A stretch of DNA of 64,000 nucleotides, from NCBI GenBank assembly GCA_009746045.1, contig RPFO01000229.1, positions 432,001 to 496,000 on the forward strand, given 5' to 3'. A program made the position numbers and the translations under genes. The notes below the pieces were generated by a model, which saw only the letters and a program-made list of their open reading frames with translations, made no database searches and was not told where the DNA came from. This document shows, one piece after another, positions 25,065 to 34,621 of this stretch (position 1 is its first letter; each line of letters begins with the position of its first letter). The DNA comes from Mesostigma viride (Eukaryota; Streptophyta; Mesostigmatophyceae; Mesostigmatales; Mesostigmataceae).

Positions 25065-28000
25065 CTGCGGGCGGTCATGGACATCAAAAGGCCAAGTAAA
25101 CAAATAGGTAGGTAGATATTAGTTTAAGTATGTAGCAATAGATGGACTGCAGGCGGTCATGGACATAATAGGCCAAGTAAACAAATAGGCAGGTAGATAA
25201 GTTTAAGTAGCGATAAATGGACTGCGGGCGGTCATGGGCATAAGAGACCAAGTAAGCAGATAGGTAGGTAAATAGGTGTACGTAGCGATAAATGCACTGC
25301 GGCCGGTCATGGACATACGCGGCTAGTAGAGAAGAAAGCAAGTGGGTGGGCAGACAAGCGAGCAGGCAACCTGGGCCTGCGTGTGCTCATGGAAAATGAG
25401 GCCGGGCCAGCACGTGGAAAGGTAAACAAGAGGCAGGCAAGTCAGCAAGCAAGCTAGGGCCGCCCACGGTCACGGGTACATATCAGGCGCAGAATATATC
25501 AGGCCAAGGAAGCAAAGAGGTAAGTGGTTAAGTAGTCAATCAGGCAAACAACCTTAAACTGCGAGCGATCGGAAAAGATGCAAAGTAAATAAGCAGGTAG
25601 GAGGATAGCTACAGCTCTGCAGAGGCAACCCCTATTCCGCTTTTCTAGAATGGCAGGGACGCCAGCAAGTGAGCCTGGACTGCGGGCGATCATGAAATAA
25701 TGAGGGCAACATGGAAATGAAAGTAATGAAGTAGTAGATATGTATGCTGGCATGTAGGAAGGCAAATTTGGACTATGGGCGTGACGATAGGGGAAGCAAT
25801 TGATACGGTTCCTACAAGGAGGAATTGCAAACCTTCATGCAGTGAGGCAGCTTCTAACGAACCACATGTGGTGCCTGGTAAGGCGTACGGCACTTCAGTA
25901 CACTTAAGAAGGCTTACACAAAGATGAGTTCAACTGGTGTGCGCCACCGGGACCCACGTGAGTCCAGAGGAAACAAGCACGACATACAGCCTAAATAAGC
26001 ACGACATACCACCTAACTGAACGATTGGAACCGGCACTACCTGATGCTCCACTTACGGCCCATCACGCTACCACTGTCCACGCGTACTGATGCTCCTTTT
26101 ACTGCCCATGATGCTATGATTGGAAACAACGTACTATGTGCTGCATAGCTCAGGTTGGGGGTAAGCAGCTCCTGCAGAAAGTGGGCCAACGCGCCCGCCA
26201 TAAGTGCCTGCTCCAGGCCGGGGGTGGCCTCCAGCGACGCAAAGTCGACCTGGCGGAGGCAAGGAGAAGGGACAGGGTGTCCAAGCCAAAGCATAGATTT
26301 AGTGGGTTGGTGTAGAGGGTTGCACCGTGGTTTCTGCATTGTGGTTTTGCGTTAGGATAGGTGGCTGACTAGAGCAGGGCAGGCAAAAAAATGTGCGTGT
26401 GTGTGCGCGCGCGTGCGTGTGCGTGTGTGTGTGTGCACACCTGCTTGTTTGTTTGTGGGTGTGTGTGTGTGTGAGCGTGATTGTTTGTGTTGGTATGTGT
26501 GCGTGCGCACACACACAAAATATATTCCCCTCACTGAGGCCACCTTTAAACACACACACATACACACGCACACACACCTCTTATTACAGACACATCATCA
26601 CTAGCACCACTAGACACCCAACCCCTGGAATGGGCACATGTGTTTTCCGACCGTCAGCTTGCAACGCAACCACCTTGACTCCCATTTTGTTCACCCCACA
26701 GGTTGGTGTCAGGGTGGGAGATTCATGATGAATCCGCTCCTTCCCCACCATGGCGTACCAGCGCCCGTCCCGTGGAACAGGTTGGTGGCTGAAGGGGAAG
26801 ATGTTCAGCACCACCACCCCTTCCCGACCATGACACACCCGCACAAACACAACCCTCACCTGGAATGGATGTGTGGGCGAAGGGGAAGATGTTCAGCACC
26901 ACCAGCTCTCCCCCCCGCTCAGCATCACCACCTCAAGGAGGCCATTTGCTTTGCAAGGCGACCCCTTGGATTCCATGTTATTCACCGCTCACCTGGAATG
27001 GGTTGGTGGCGGAGGGGAAGACGTTCATGACAACCAGCTCTTCGAGGATGTCCCACACGCGGTACCCTGCACGCCAACGGGGACAAAGGATCAAACCAAA
27101 CAGTGCAGGCAGTGAGAAACAGAGCATAGCAGCTTTAATGTGTGCACCAACCGCACGAATGTATCCAACAACCGCCAAAGGCCACAGGTGATAACTCAGA
27201 TTAGACCTGGACACCACAGGCAGATGTGGCCCAGCTGGCTTGGCACGCTGATCCGGATATAAAGCCGGGCAGGAAGAGAAACGATAAATGGGTTGCTCAA
27301 AGAAGGCTCGGTTGGCTCTATGGGAAAACTGCTGCATGCCACACGTTAGCGATTCTGTTATAAGGCGATGACAGGAGGGCAAATGTAGGTATTATATGGC
27401 GGAAAGCGCGGGACAGAAGCTTCACGACGGGAAAGCCCCCCCCCCAAATCAGATACCACAAACCAGATATCACAAAAACAGGTATTACAACTGCATGGGC
27501 TCACGGGTACTTACAGCCTTATGGCTACTAGCCCGGGAGTATCCGAGGGGCAAGGAAGATCGGATGATTGAAAGGAACGCGCCGGAAATACTGTGCGCTT
27601 GGCTTAAGTACAAAAGAAATTGCTCTAGGAGGTGCACCACGAGGGGAAGCTCATGCGTCTTAGAATACCTAAAACACACACACACGCAAACACATAAAAA
27701 GGGTGAAAAGAAACACACAAAAATTCTGTATTTTGTAAAAAAAAAAAAAAAAAAACAACCTTCTTGTACAAAAAAAAAAAGAAAAGAACAAAGAAATATA
27801 AATAAACTATAATACTACTACAAGTAGACTCGGCTGGGGCCAAGCCCCCAACTATTCTGGACTCCACTACTGGAGAATCCTAATCAAGTCCGGCTGTGCA
27901 GAATCTAAATTCCCGTGGCCCGTTGCGTCGCCCGAGGCCCGGTACTCGGGTACTTATTAGTGGCCCGGTGGCTACTGGCTAGTGCAAGTTGTGGCCCGTT

Positions 28001-31000
28001 GAAATTCCTTTCGTCCCTCTGTTGCTGAAACTTTTTGCCCGTGGCTAGTTGCCCGTGGCCCGTGGCTACTGGCTACTTTCCCGGGGCTTAACTAGTGGCC
28101 CGTCGCCCCTCATTACTTTCGTCCCTTGCTGACATTGCCCGTGTCTAATGGCCCGTGGCTAGTGGCCCGCCGCCCGTCGCCGCTGAAATTTCTTCTGTCC
28201 CTCGCCCAAATTGCCCGTTTCTCTAGAGGTAGTTGCCCGTTTGTCCGTCGCCCGTCGCCTGAAATTCCTTCCGTCCCTTTTTGCTAGTAGTAACGTGCTC
28301 CTTCGCTGCGCTCCGGAGAGGAATTCTGACGTGCTCCTTCGCTGCGCTCTGGAGAGGAGGCCGCTTCACTCGCTTCGCTCGCTTGGCGCTTCGCGCGTAC
28401 TGTATCTGGGATTTGTCCGTCGATCTCCTGAGTACGCCCGAATGCCGAATTTTTGAGCCACGATTTGCTGATTTTTTCAGCCACAATTCACTTGAAGTAG
28501 GCGACAAACGGTCACCAAGTCCTCTTTATATAGGTGTAAGGACTATTAATTTTTTTGGGGGAAAGGACGCACCGTTTGCCTTCCAGCTCTTGGTTGTGTT
28601 CAGGTACAGCGGCGTGTCCTTCTCCAGCTTGCCACCTGGCGCGCTCTCGAGCCACCGCGGGCAGGTGCGTAGCTGCACCACACACCGCGTCATCAAATAA
28701 GAGTCAAGAAATCAGTTTGAAATCAGTTTGCAGTCAGTTAGCATTCAGTTTGCATTTAGGTAGACGAACCTACGTGGTCAGAAGTAACTACTAGTAGGAG
28801 AAACCACAAGCCTGCCTAGACCTGGTTAGAATAACATTGGAGTCAAGAGTAACCCAGCTCAAAGTGGACAAGGGGTGACAATGGCGATGGCAGAGGGGGG
28901 TGGGGGGGGGGAAGGCAGGAAAAATGACAACGGCAAACAACACAAAGGAAAAACAAAATGCAGGAAAGGGGAAATCTCTGCAACATCTTTGCAGTAACTG
29001 TCAAGGAGACATAAAACAGACCATGATACCTCCCTGCTTCAAAATGGCTCTCCAGCACTATAGATCGGCAAGATCGGAGGGATGGGAAGCCGTTGAGTGC
29101 GACGAGGCCAGCAAGGCAGGGGGCAGACATGTTTGCTAGTCAACTACCGGGCAGGCCATGTTGACTAGTCAACTACCGGGCAGGCCATGGTTGACTAGTA
29201 AACTACCGGGCAGGCCATGGTTGACTAGTAAACTACCGGGCAGGCCATGGTTGACTAGTAAACTACAGGGCAGGCAGTGTTTGGGTAGGAAATTACCGAG
29301 CAGGCCATGTTTGCCTAGTAAACCAAATTCGTCTTCCTGCATGTGGCTTGAGAGATGGTGGTTTGAAGAGCATGACGCACAAAAAATTGTGTTCAAAATT
29401 AATTTGTTGCTTAAACTTAGTTTTGCTTGAAGATAATTTGTGTTTGAACTTAATCTGTGTTTAAGCTTAATCTGTGTTTAAGCTTAACTATTCACTTGTC
29501 CCCCGAGAAGCGCCTGCCAATCGTCGTAGTATATATGGTAGCACAAAAGCCACTTACCCATACGTATGGCCACTTGTAGCGCGCGTAGGCGCCGATGAGA
29601 AAAACAATGTCCGAGCCTGTGTCCTGCGTGTCAGATGAACACAAACGCACAGGGCATATGATATACAAAATATTTACTACCAAATAGTATTGGCACAACA
29701 TATCAGACAAAAGCAAGCGAGGGCATAAGAAAGAGCGAACTGTGTCCGACACAGGCAAGGCGACGGTATATATCCGATAAATAAAGGCGAGATAGGGCAT
29801 GACTAACAGCAAAACTTGCAGGGTGAGAGCGAGGCAAGACAGGGTGAGAGAAAGATCATGTGCTACGACAGCATGGGCGCGAGACAACGAACGACCCACA
29901 AAACCCTTACAAAAAGCCTTGGGTTTCAAGCCAAGTTCAAGCGGCTGATTCCCAAGGAAGCTTTACCCACAGTCATCCCCGTGCATGCTATATATAGATC
30001 AACGCATCAGCGTCACAAGAACGGTTATGCAAGGTCTTCACTCATTAGCACTCTACTGTGACGTTGCTCAATACATCAACCCAAAGGGCACTTGCGAATC
30101 TTACTAGCCATGATCAATAACCATAAAAGCATAAGGACCAGCCATAGGACTAGGCAAAGACACTGACCATCTGCCCTTTCCTGTGCGCACCCACCCACCT
30201 CTCCCTTCTTTTCTCTCCACTTCATTCCCTCCATCCTCATGCCCTTCCCGCCCCCCTTCCTTACCCCCTTCCTCCCCCCCTTCCTTCCCCCCTTCCTTCC
30301 CCCCTTCCTTCCCCCCTTCCTTCCCCCCTTCCTTCCCCCCTTCCTTCCCCCCTTCCTTCCCCCCTTCCTTCCCCCCTTCCTTCCCCCCTTCCTTCCCCCC
30401 TTCCTTCCCCCCTTCCTTCCCCCCTTCCTTCCCCCCTTCCTTCCCCCCTTCCTTCCCCCCTTCCTTCCCCCCTTCCTTCCCCCTTCCTTCCCCCTTCCTT
30501 CCCCCCTTCCTTCCCCCCTTCCTTCCCCCTTATTCCCTTCCAGCACTTCCCGCCTTCCCCCCCTAATCAACTGGGAACGTGGCACCCTTACCAGTGTCGT
30601 CCCTACCAGTGTCGTCCCTACCAGTGTCGTCCCTACCAGTGTCGTCCCTACCAGTGTCGTCCCTACCAGTGTCGTCCCTGCCAGTGTCGTCCCTACCAGT
30701 GTCGTCCCTACCAGTGCAACCCCTACCGGTGTCGTCCCTACCAGTGTCGTCCCTACCAGAGTCGTCCCTACCAGTGCAACCCCTACCAGTGTCGTCCCTA
30801 CCAGTGCAACCCCTACCAGTGTCGTCCCTAACAGAGTCGTCCCTACCAGTGCAACTCCTACCAGCGTCGTCCCTACCAGTGTCGTCCCTACCGGTGTCGT
30901 CCCTACCGGTGTCGTCCCTACCGGTGTCGTCCCGACCAGTGTCGTCCCTACCGGTGTCGTCCCTACCAGTGTCGTCTATACCAGTGCAACCCCTGCCAGT

Positions 31001-33478
31001 GCAACCCCTACCAGAGTCGTCCCTACCAGTGCAACCCCTACCGGTGTCGTCCCTACCAGCGTCGTCCCTACCAGAGTCGTCCCTACCAGTGTCGTCCCTA
31101 CCAGTGTCGTCCTTGTAAGTGTCGTCCTTACCAGAGTCAGCACGTAAGAGCATGGATTGGAATGATTAAAAAGAAAGACGGGTGGCATGTCGATGACATC
31201 ACCATCATCCGTTGGCTTGAGCACTGGGCCATGAGCTGGCCGCAACATCCACCGACAACTACCAGCACTACCATGAGTTACTTTTGCTACACAAAAGACA
31301 CGCTCGACATCCGCATCCGTTGGGTTCGCATAGAAGTCGCCAGCGTCGTCAGCCATGCGTGGTTATGTGTCCCAGCCAAACACACGCGCACACACACATC
31401 GTGTGTGTCCATTAACACATGTGTGCGTGTGCCGCACGGTCGTACCTCCCCCACGTCGGATGTGGCTGGGCTGGCCGGTGGGAGACCTCCCACGGTGGAC
31501 ATCATAGAAAACCCCCTGGCACGGTGGAATTTGAAGAAATGGCAACAAATAGGGGTCGCATGGAGGAGATTGTTAATTGATTAGTTCGGGGTAACAACAA
31601 ACCGGGATCGTGGAGGAGAGGGTTATTTGACTAGGTTCCGGGTGATAAAGACTAGAACGGGGACAAAAGATGGAAGATGAAGGGACTAAAGAAACGACAA
31701 CCGATGGCCCCTCACAGTAGCCACGTCTGAGAAAGTGCTGGTGCGGAGGAGTACAAAAAGGACGCGGACGAATACGGCAGGGCGTGATAGGCTTTGTGAG
31801 GGCGACCCGTCGTAGCCATGGGCCCTAGCGCACGTTGGAGCGTGTCACACATGTGATGAGCATCTGCGTGATACGGTCTATATTATAATAGAATAATAAC
31901 GGTATAATAGAATTATAATGGACAAGTGTATCCTACACGCCCTGTCGTGCATCCGACACCTCATCACATGGATGCAACACATCACACGTCAGGATACTGC
32001 CGCCGCAGGTCAAACTGCTACCATGGAGGCACTCTCCCACACTCGCAAGAAGATGACATCTTGTAACAAGGATGCCGCTTGGACACACTTGAATATGGAA
32101 CCTACTGCTACCAACCGGCACCCTTGTTGTCTTCAGGATATGACAGTACCCACACAAGACTTCACTGCTGCCCATGCTCTGCACCACACTCTTGTGGGTG
32201 CTAGCGCCAGCTGCTGCTGCTAGTGCTGCTGCTGCTGCTACTGCCGCTGCTGCCGCTGCTGCTGCTGCTGCCGCCGCTGCTGCTGCTGCCGCTGCTGCTG
32301 CTGCTGCCAATACTGTTCCCACTCTCCTAAACCATGTCAATTATCACATCTCGCTGATGGGAAAGAAAACGACAAGGGATTAGCTTACAAGTACACATAC
32401 TCATCTCCTCAACCAAAAGAGCTATGTTGTCGAGCCGAGTCATCGCTATTCGGGGTATTCCACGAGGCCCACACATGGAAGAATGGCAAATGGATGATAA
32501 CAATAGCGAGTATAATCATAAGCAACACATTAGTAATATAACAATAGAAGAAAACAAAAGGAAAGAAAGGAGAAAGAAAACGTAAAGCACGGCTAACGAC
32601 CCATATTTCGCACAAAATGCAGCATGGCAACGGGCAGGGCATCAAAATATGCTAAATATTCAGAATATGCGTGCGAAACTATCAAGGGACCATAAAGCCC
32701 CGTTGCTCCGCTTGGCAGGACAGGTGTGCAACCGTGCACACTGTAAGAATGGATTATCCACAAAGCAAAACTGTCTGCGCCCTCAAATGCAGTAACGGAG
32801 CGCCGCCACCATCTACCAGGTGCACCAGTGAGTTTCTTGGCATGCTTACAGATGAGGCACCTATTTTTGGAGCAGTGGGACCTCTGTCACCGGCATTGAA
32901 GTCCAGGAATGCAGCAAATGTGGTGGCTGTTGAAGAAAATACAAAAACACAAATTGCTTGGGCTATAAGACAAAGGAGGGAGGAGGCACTGGGGATCTTT
33001 CCATGGGCAGTCAGGCATGTGGCTATAGCACCATTACCACAAATGCACACTGTCATATAGGAGACAAGCATTGTGCTACTGTATTATCTCTTCAATGACT
33101 TACGGAGCGCGAGCTGCAGAAGGGTTGGCGTGCAGGTTGACAAGTAGTTCCTCTCGGCCCCGCAGATAGAGGGAGAAGTGACGAAAATGCTGCAGTAAAC
33201 CGGCCGACGTTTGCAATGAAAACGAAGAATGCTTGGCATTCGCTTGTAAGTGCAAGAGAGAACTTGAGTCATACAGTCCATTCAGAAGTTGCTACGGTTG
33301 CTTACTGAACACGCGAGCAGACGGAAGTGGCAGCAGATGGCAACTGCAGCAGGAGAAGTCCTCAGCATGCCAAGATACCTTGTATAAGCGTTGTCCACTT
33401 CCCATCCACTTACCCTCAGAGTGCCGAACCGCAGACAGTCTCGATAGAAGTCCTCCATAGGATGTTTTGCAGCCATTT
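24952..33478 (-). CDS. Split minus-strand gene(s) of unrecognised family (overall span)
   Basis: Reading the minus strand from right to left gives these candidate exons: 33414-33478, 33104-33189, 32850-32926, 29558-29623, 28573-28672, 26993-27066, 26135-26249 and 24952-25064. The last five join with matching phases (0,1,0,1) into one continuous peptide: [68 protein letters not shown]. It is helical and soluble-looking, with no membrane segment, and I do not recognise it. Exons right of 32.8 kb may be a separate gene because the 33104 to 32850 joint is out of phase without a missing exon. A possible start is the ATG at 31356 ([20 protein letters not shown]). Confidence 0.5.
25065..25345. repeat. 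75-81-bp tandem repeat carrying acceptor copies
   Basis: Three further copies follow the real acceptor on the minus strand. Each contains a close match to TCCATGACCGCCCGCAGTCC plus the AGTAAACAAATAGGTAGGTA block (+ strand). Weaker echoes continue to about 25770. Confidence 0.8.
25346..26134. other. Minus-gene intron remainder
   Basis: No exon is supported. Diverged acceptor-like words (CGATCATG, GCGAGCGATCGG) recur at about 25550-25780. Confidence 0.4.
26135..26249 (-). CDS. Minus-gene exon ([18 protein letters not shown])
   Basis: The acceptor is CTCCGCCAG at 26253-26250. The peptide [12 protein letters not shown], then [20 protein letters not shown], is strongly amphipathic-helical. The GTACGT donor leaves phase 1. 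High GC in third positions contrasts with the flanking intron. Confidence 0.55.
26390..26580. repeat. (GT)n/(CA)n-rich microsatellite
   Basis: GTGTGC runs followed by CACACA runs, able to fold back on themselves. They lie in a minus-gene intron. Confidence 0.9.
26993..27066 (-). CDS. Minus-gene exon ([20 protein letters not shown])
   Basis: The acceptor is GGCGTGCAG. The exon is two bases plus 24 codons, ending NPFQ before GTGAGC. Phase 1 in and phase 0 out match its neighbours. Two degenerate copies of its 3' half lie downstream in the intron at 26773-26930. Confidence 0.6.
27515..27668 (-). CDS. Possible alternative or cryptic minus-strand exon
   Basis: It has a good acceptor (TGTTTTAG) and an excellent donor (GTAAGT). 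The frame is open ([20 protein letters not shown]) for 51 codons, but its phases do not fit the exons at 28573 and 26993, which fit each other. It could belong to another transcript. Confidence 0.3.
27735..27785. repeat. Poly-A runs
   Basis: Two A-rich tracts (about 20 and 12 A) in an intronic position. No retroelement body is recognised immediately upstream. Confidence 0.8.
27900..28420. repeat. Short-word repeats (CCCGTGGC; GCTCCTTCGCTGCGCT)
   Basis: The left part is dense in TTGCCCGTGGC and GTGGCCCG words. At 28292-28361 a 36-bp unit with CTCCTTCGCTGCGCTC occurs twice, followed by CACTCGCTTCGCTCGC. Such words resemble the GC-rich short repeats seen in some green-algal organelle genomes; organelle origin is only a possibility. 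Confidence 0.6.
28573..28672 (-). CDS. Minus-gene exon ([20 protein letters not shown])
   Basis: It starts after GTGGTGCAG and ends before GTGCGT with one spare base. The peptide continues [13 protein letters not shown] and joins in phase to [10 protein letters not shown]. It is codon-rich and clearly unlike the flanking low-complexity DNA. Confidence 0.55.
29131..29325. repeat. 30-bp tandem repeat, about 6.5 copies
   Basis: The unit starts TTGACTAGTAAACTACCGGG and ends CAGGCCATGG. The central copies are identical and the outer copies diverged. Confidence 0.93.
29558..29623 (-). CDS. Minus-gene exon, 66 nt
   Basis: The acceptor is GACACGCAG and the donor GTAAGT, both strong. It encodes 22 residues ([16 protein letters not shown], then KWPYVW), phase 0 at both ends. 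Confidence 0.55.
29624..30235. other. Intron-like DNA, no supported exon
   Basis: Mixed composition with short open frames on both strands and no coherent exon. Confidence 0.35.
30242..30535. repeat. 12-bp minisatellite (CCCCCCTTCCTT)n
   Basis: About 24 copies, with a few of 11 bp near the right end. It is strictly pyrimidine on the + strand. Confidence 0.95.
30594..31132. repeat. 15-bp minisatellite (GTCGTCCCTACCAGT)n
   Basis: About 36 copies with two main variant classes, GTCGTCCCTACCAGT and GCAACCCCTACCAGT, plus A/G changes (CCGGT, CAGAG). The 15-bp unit keeps several frames open on both strands, giving long ORFs of P-T-S-V-V or G-R-D-D-T. I treat these as non-coding by default. Confidence 0.95.
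31300..31505 (-). other. Possible 5' exons of the minus-strand gene
   Basis: There are two ATG-initiated minus-strand segments. One starts at 31505 ([20 protein letters not shown] before GTACGA) and the other at 31356 ([20 protein letters not shown]). Either could be an N-terminal coding exon of the gene that continues at 29623. No acceptor precedes the second. Confidence 0.3.
31506..32849. other. Intron or intergenic DNA with a trinucleotide repeat
   Basis: No exon is supported. An interrupted (GCT)n run lies at about 32208-32310. Confidence 0.4.
32208..32310. repeat. (GCT)n trinucleotide repeat
   Basis: About 33 GCT/GCC/ACT triplets. On the minus strand it reads as poly-Ala, without an exon context. 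Confidence 0.92.
32850..32926 (-). CDS. Minus-strand exon ([20 protein letters not shown])
   Basis: The acceptor is TTCTTCAACAG after a T-rich tract, and the donor GTAAGC. It consists of two bases plus 25 codons, leaving phase 0. It is not phase-compatible with 33104-33189 in that exon's best frame, so an exon between them is missing or they belong to different genes. Confidence 0.4.
33104..33189 (-). CDS. Minus-strand exon ([20 protein letters not shown])
   Basis: It lies between TTTACTGCAG and GTAAGTC. The phase 0 frame reads [20 protein letters not shown], then ANPSAARAP, and follows in phase after the exon at 33414. Function unknown. Confidence 0.5.
33414..33478 (-). CDS. Minus-strand exon ([20 protein letters not shown])
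   Basis: It follows CGCTTAG and ends AGG before GTAAGTGG. The peptide is [20 protein letters not shown]. It may be the first coding exon (ATG at 33476) or internal. Confidence 0.45.
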
Positions 33479-34531
33479 CTAAGCGCTAGCGGTATAGTAG
33501 CCAATCAAACTTAATGTTCTCGGCCATTGAATTGCAGATCCAGGAAGATGGCGTAAACATTAGCGGCATGCTGAAGCCGATTTCCAACGTGCATCCTGCG
33601 CCTTAACAACATTTCTACCCACAAAATGCACACTCACAGCAGCAGTTCGCCAATTCAACTGGTTGAATATCGTATCCACCTCGCCATTTGCTTCCTGTCT
33701 AGTCTGTCGCGATTAGAAAAAAACAAAACTACTTCCTCAAATCGCCTGGAATGCACGTCGTCTCCTGACAATGTTACAATCTATGTAGCACACAGCGACG
33801 ATACCACTGGAATAGGGGCGTTTCAGAGGGTGCTTCAAACTTCAAACCGAGTAATTATCGACATGCAAGGCACACCATCGAGGGTTACACGCTAGTAGAT
33901 CTTCGCGGATGCGTGGAGTTCAGCCAGGAATGAGCTGGAAGCCTGGAGGCTGGGGCAAGAGGTATGAGTGTCACACCAGTGAGAACTGAACGCACAACGT
34001 CACGCATGAAGTCGAACAGTCGCACTGGGATGACAAACCCAGTTCAGCCTCCAGAGTCCAGGCTCCTCCAGGTGACTGGCTCTATGGAGATGACCCTGCG
34101 CACTGGCGGCAATTCACGGTCATGCACTCGAATACGAAAACCCAAGGAGTACTACTGTAGATTTATAAACCAATCATGGAATTGGAGGTACCCAGAACTA
34201 CCACGTGGCGAGCAATTAAGTCTAGAAACAAGCGACAGCATACGAGCAGCAGAGCTGGGAGAGCACCCGCAGAGCACTCGTTGGCTGTTGCTAGCATATG
34301 GGCGTCAGAATAACTACTCAATGGTCCTGCTGACGGGAAAACACCGAAACAGCCAGCATGGCAGTGTGGCGTGGCAGGCAGAATATTTGCAAGCGACAAC
34401 GTCGGTCAACCATCGCTCTTCGACCGGCTACGTCGCAACGGGAATCGAGCTGGTAACATTCCACTAGCTAGCTGCGAGTCATCCCCTCCTGTCGCACGTC
34501 CAGCTCGTTTAACTGCTGCAAATCCGCCGCG
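33479..34531. other. Divergent intergenic region between the minus gene and grpE
   Basis: It probably holds the promoters of both genes; no motif can be assigned. A 167-codon + frame (33964-34467) shows no recognisable domain and I do not support it. A short coding-like segment ending at a GTATGAG donor lies at about 33905-33962. Confidence 0.35.
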
Positions 34532-34621
34532 ATGAATAGGGGGGTGTTTCGCTTGGTCAGGCAAAGTGGGCTGCAGCGTGCCCTTTGTCGGAGTCAGTTC
34601 CTTGTCGGCGATGTCGAAACG
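34532..34621 (+). CDS. grpE exon 1: targeting peptide
   Basis: The ATG at 34532 opens a basic, acid-free presequence. Several GT sites could end the exon in phase 0 (34622 is used here; earlier GTC sites are possible), so the right edge is approximate. Confidence 0.55.

Noticed and set aside
30594-31132. CRISPR array
   Set aside because: The tandem repeats here and elsewhere are contiguous or have no unique spacers, and the DNA is eukaryotic.
30076-31153. Long ORFs of [13 protein letters not shown] and GRDDT
   Set aside because: Minisatellite translations on both strands; no start context or domain.
33964-34467. 167-codon plus-strand ORF upstream of grpE
   Set aside because: No recognisable domain, ordinary composition, and no splice or conservation evidence.
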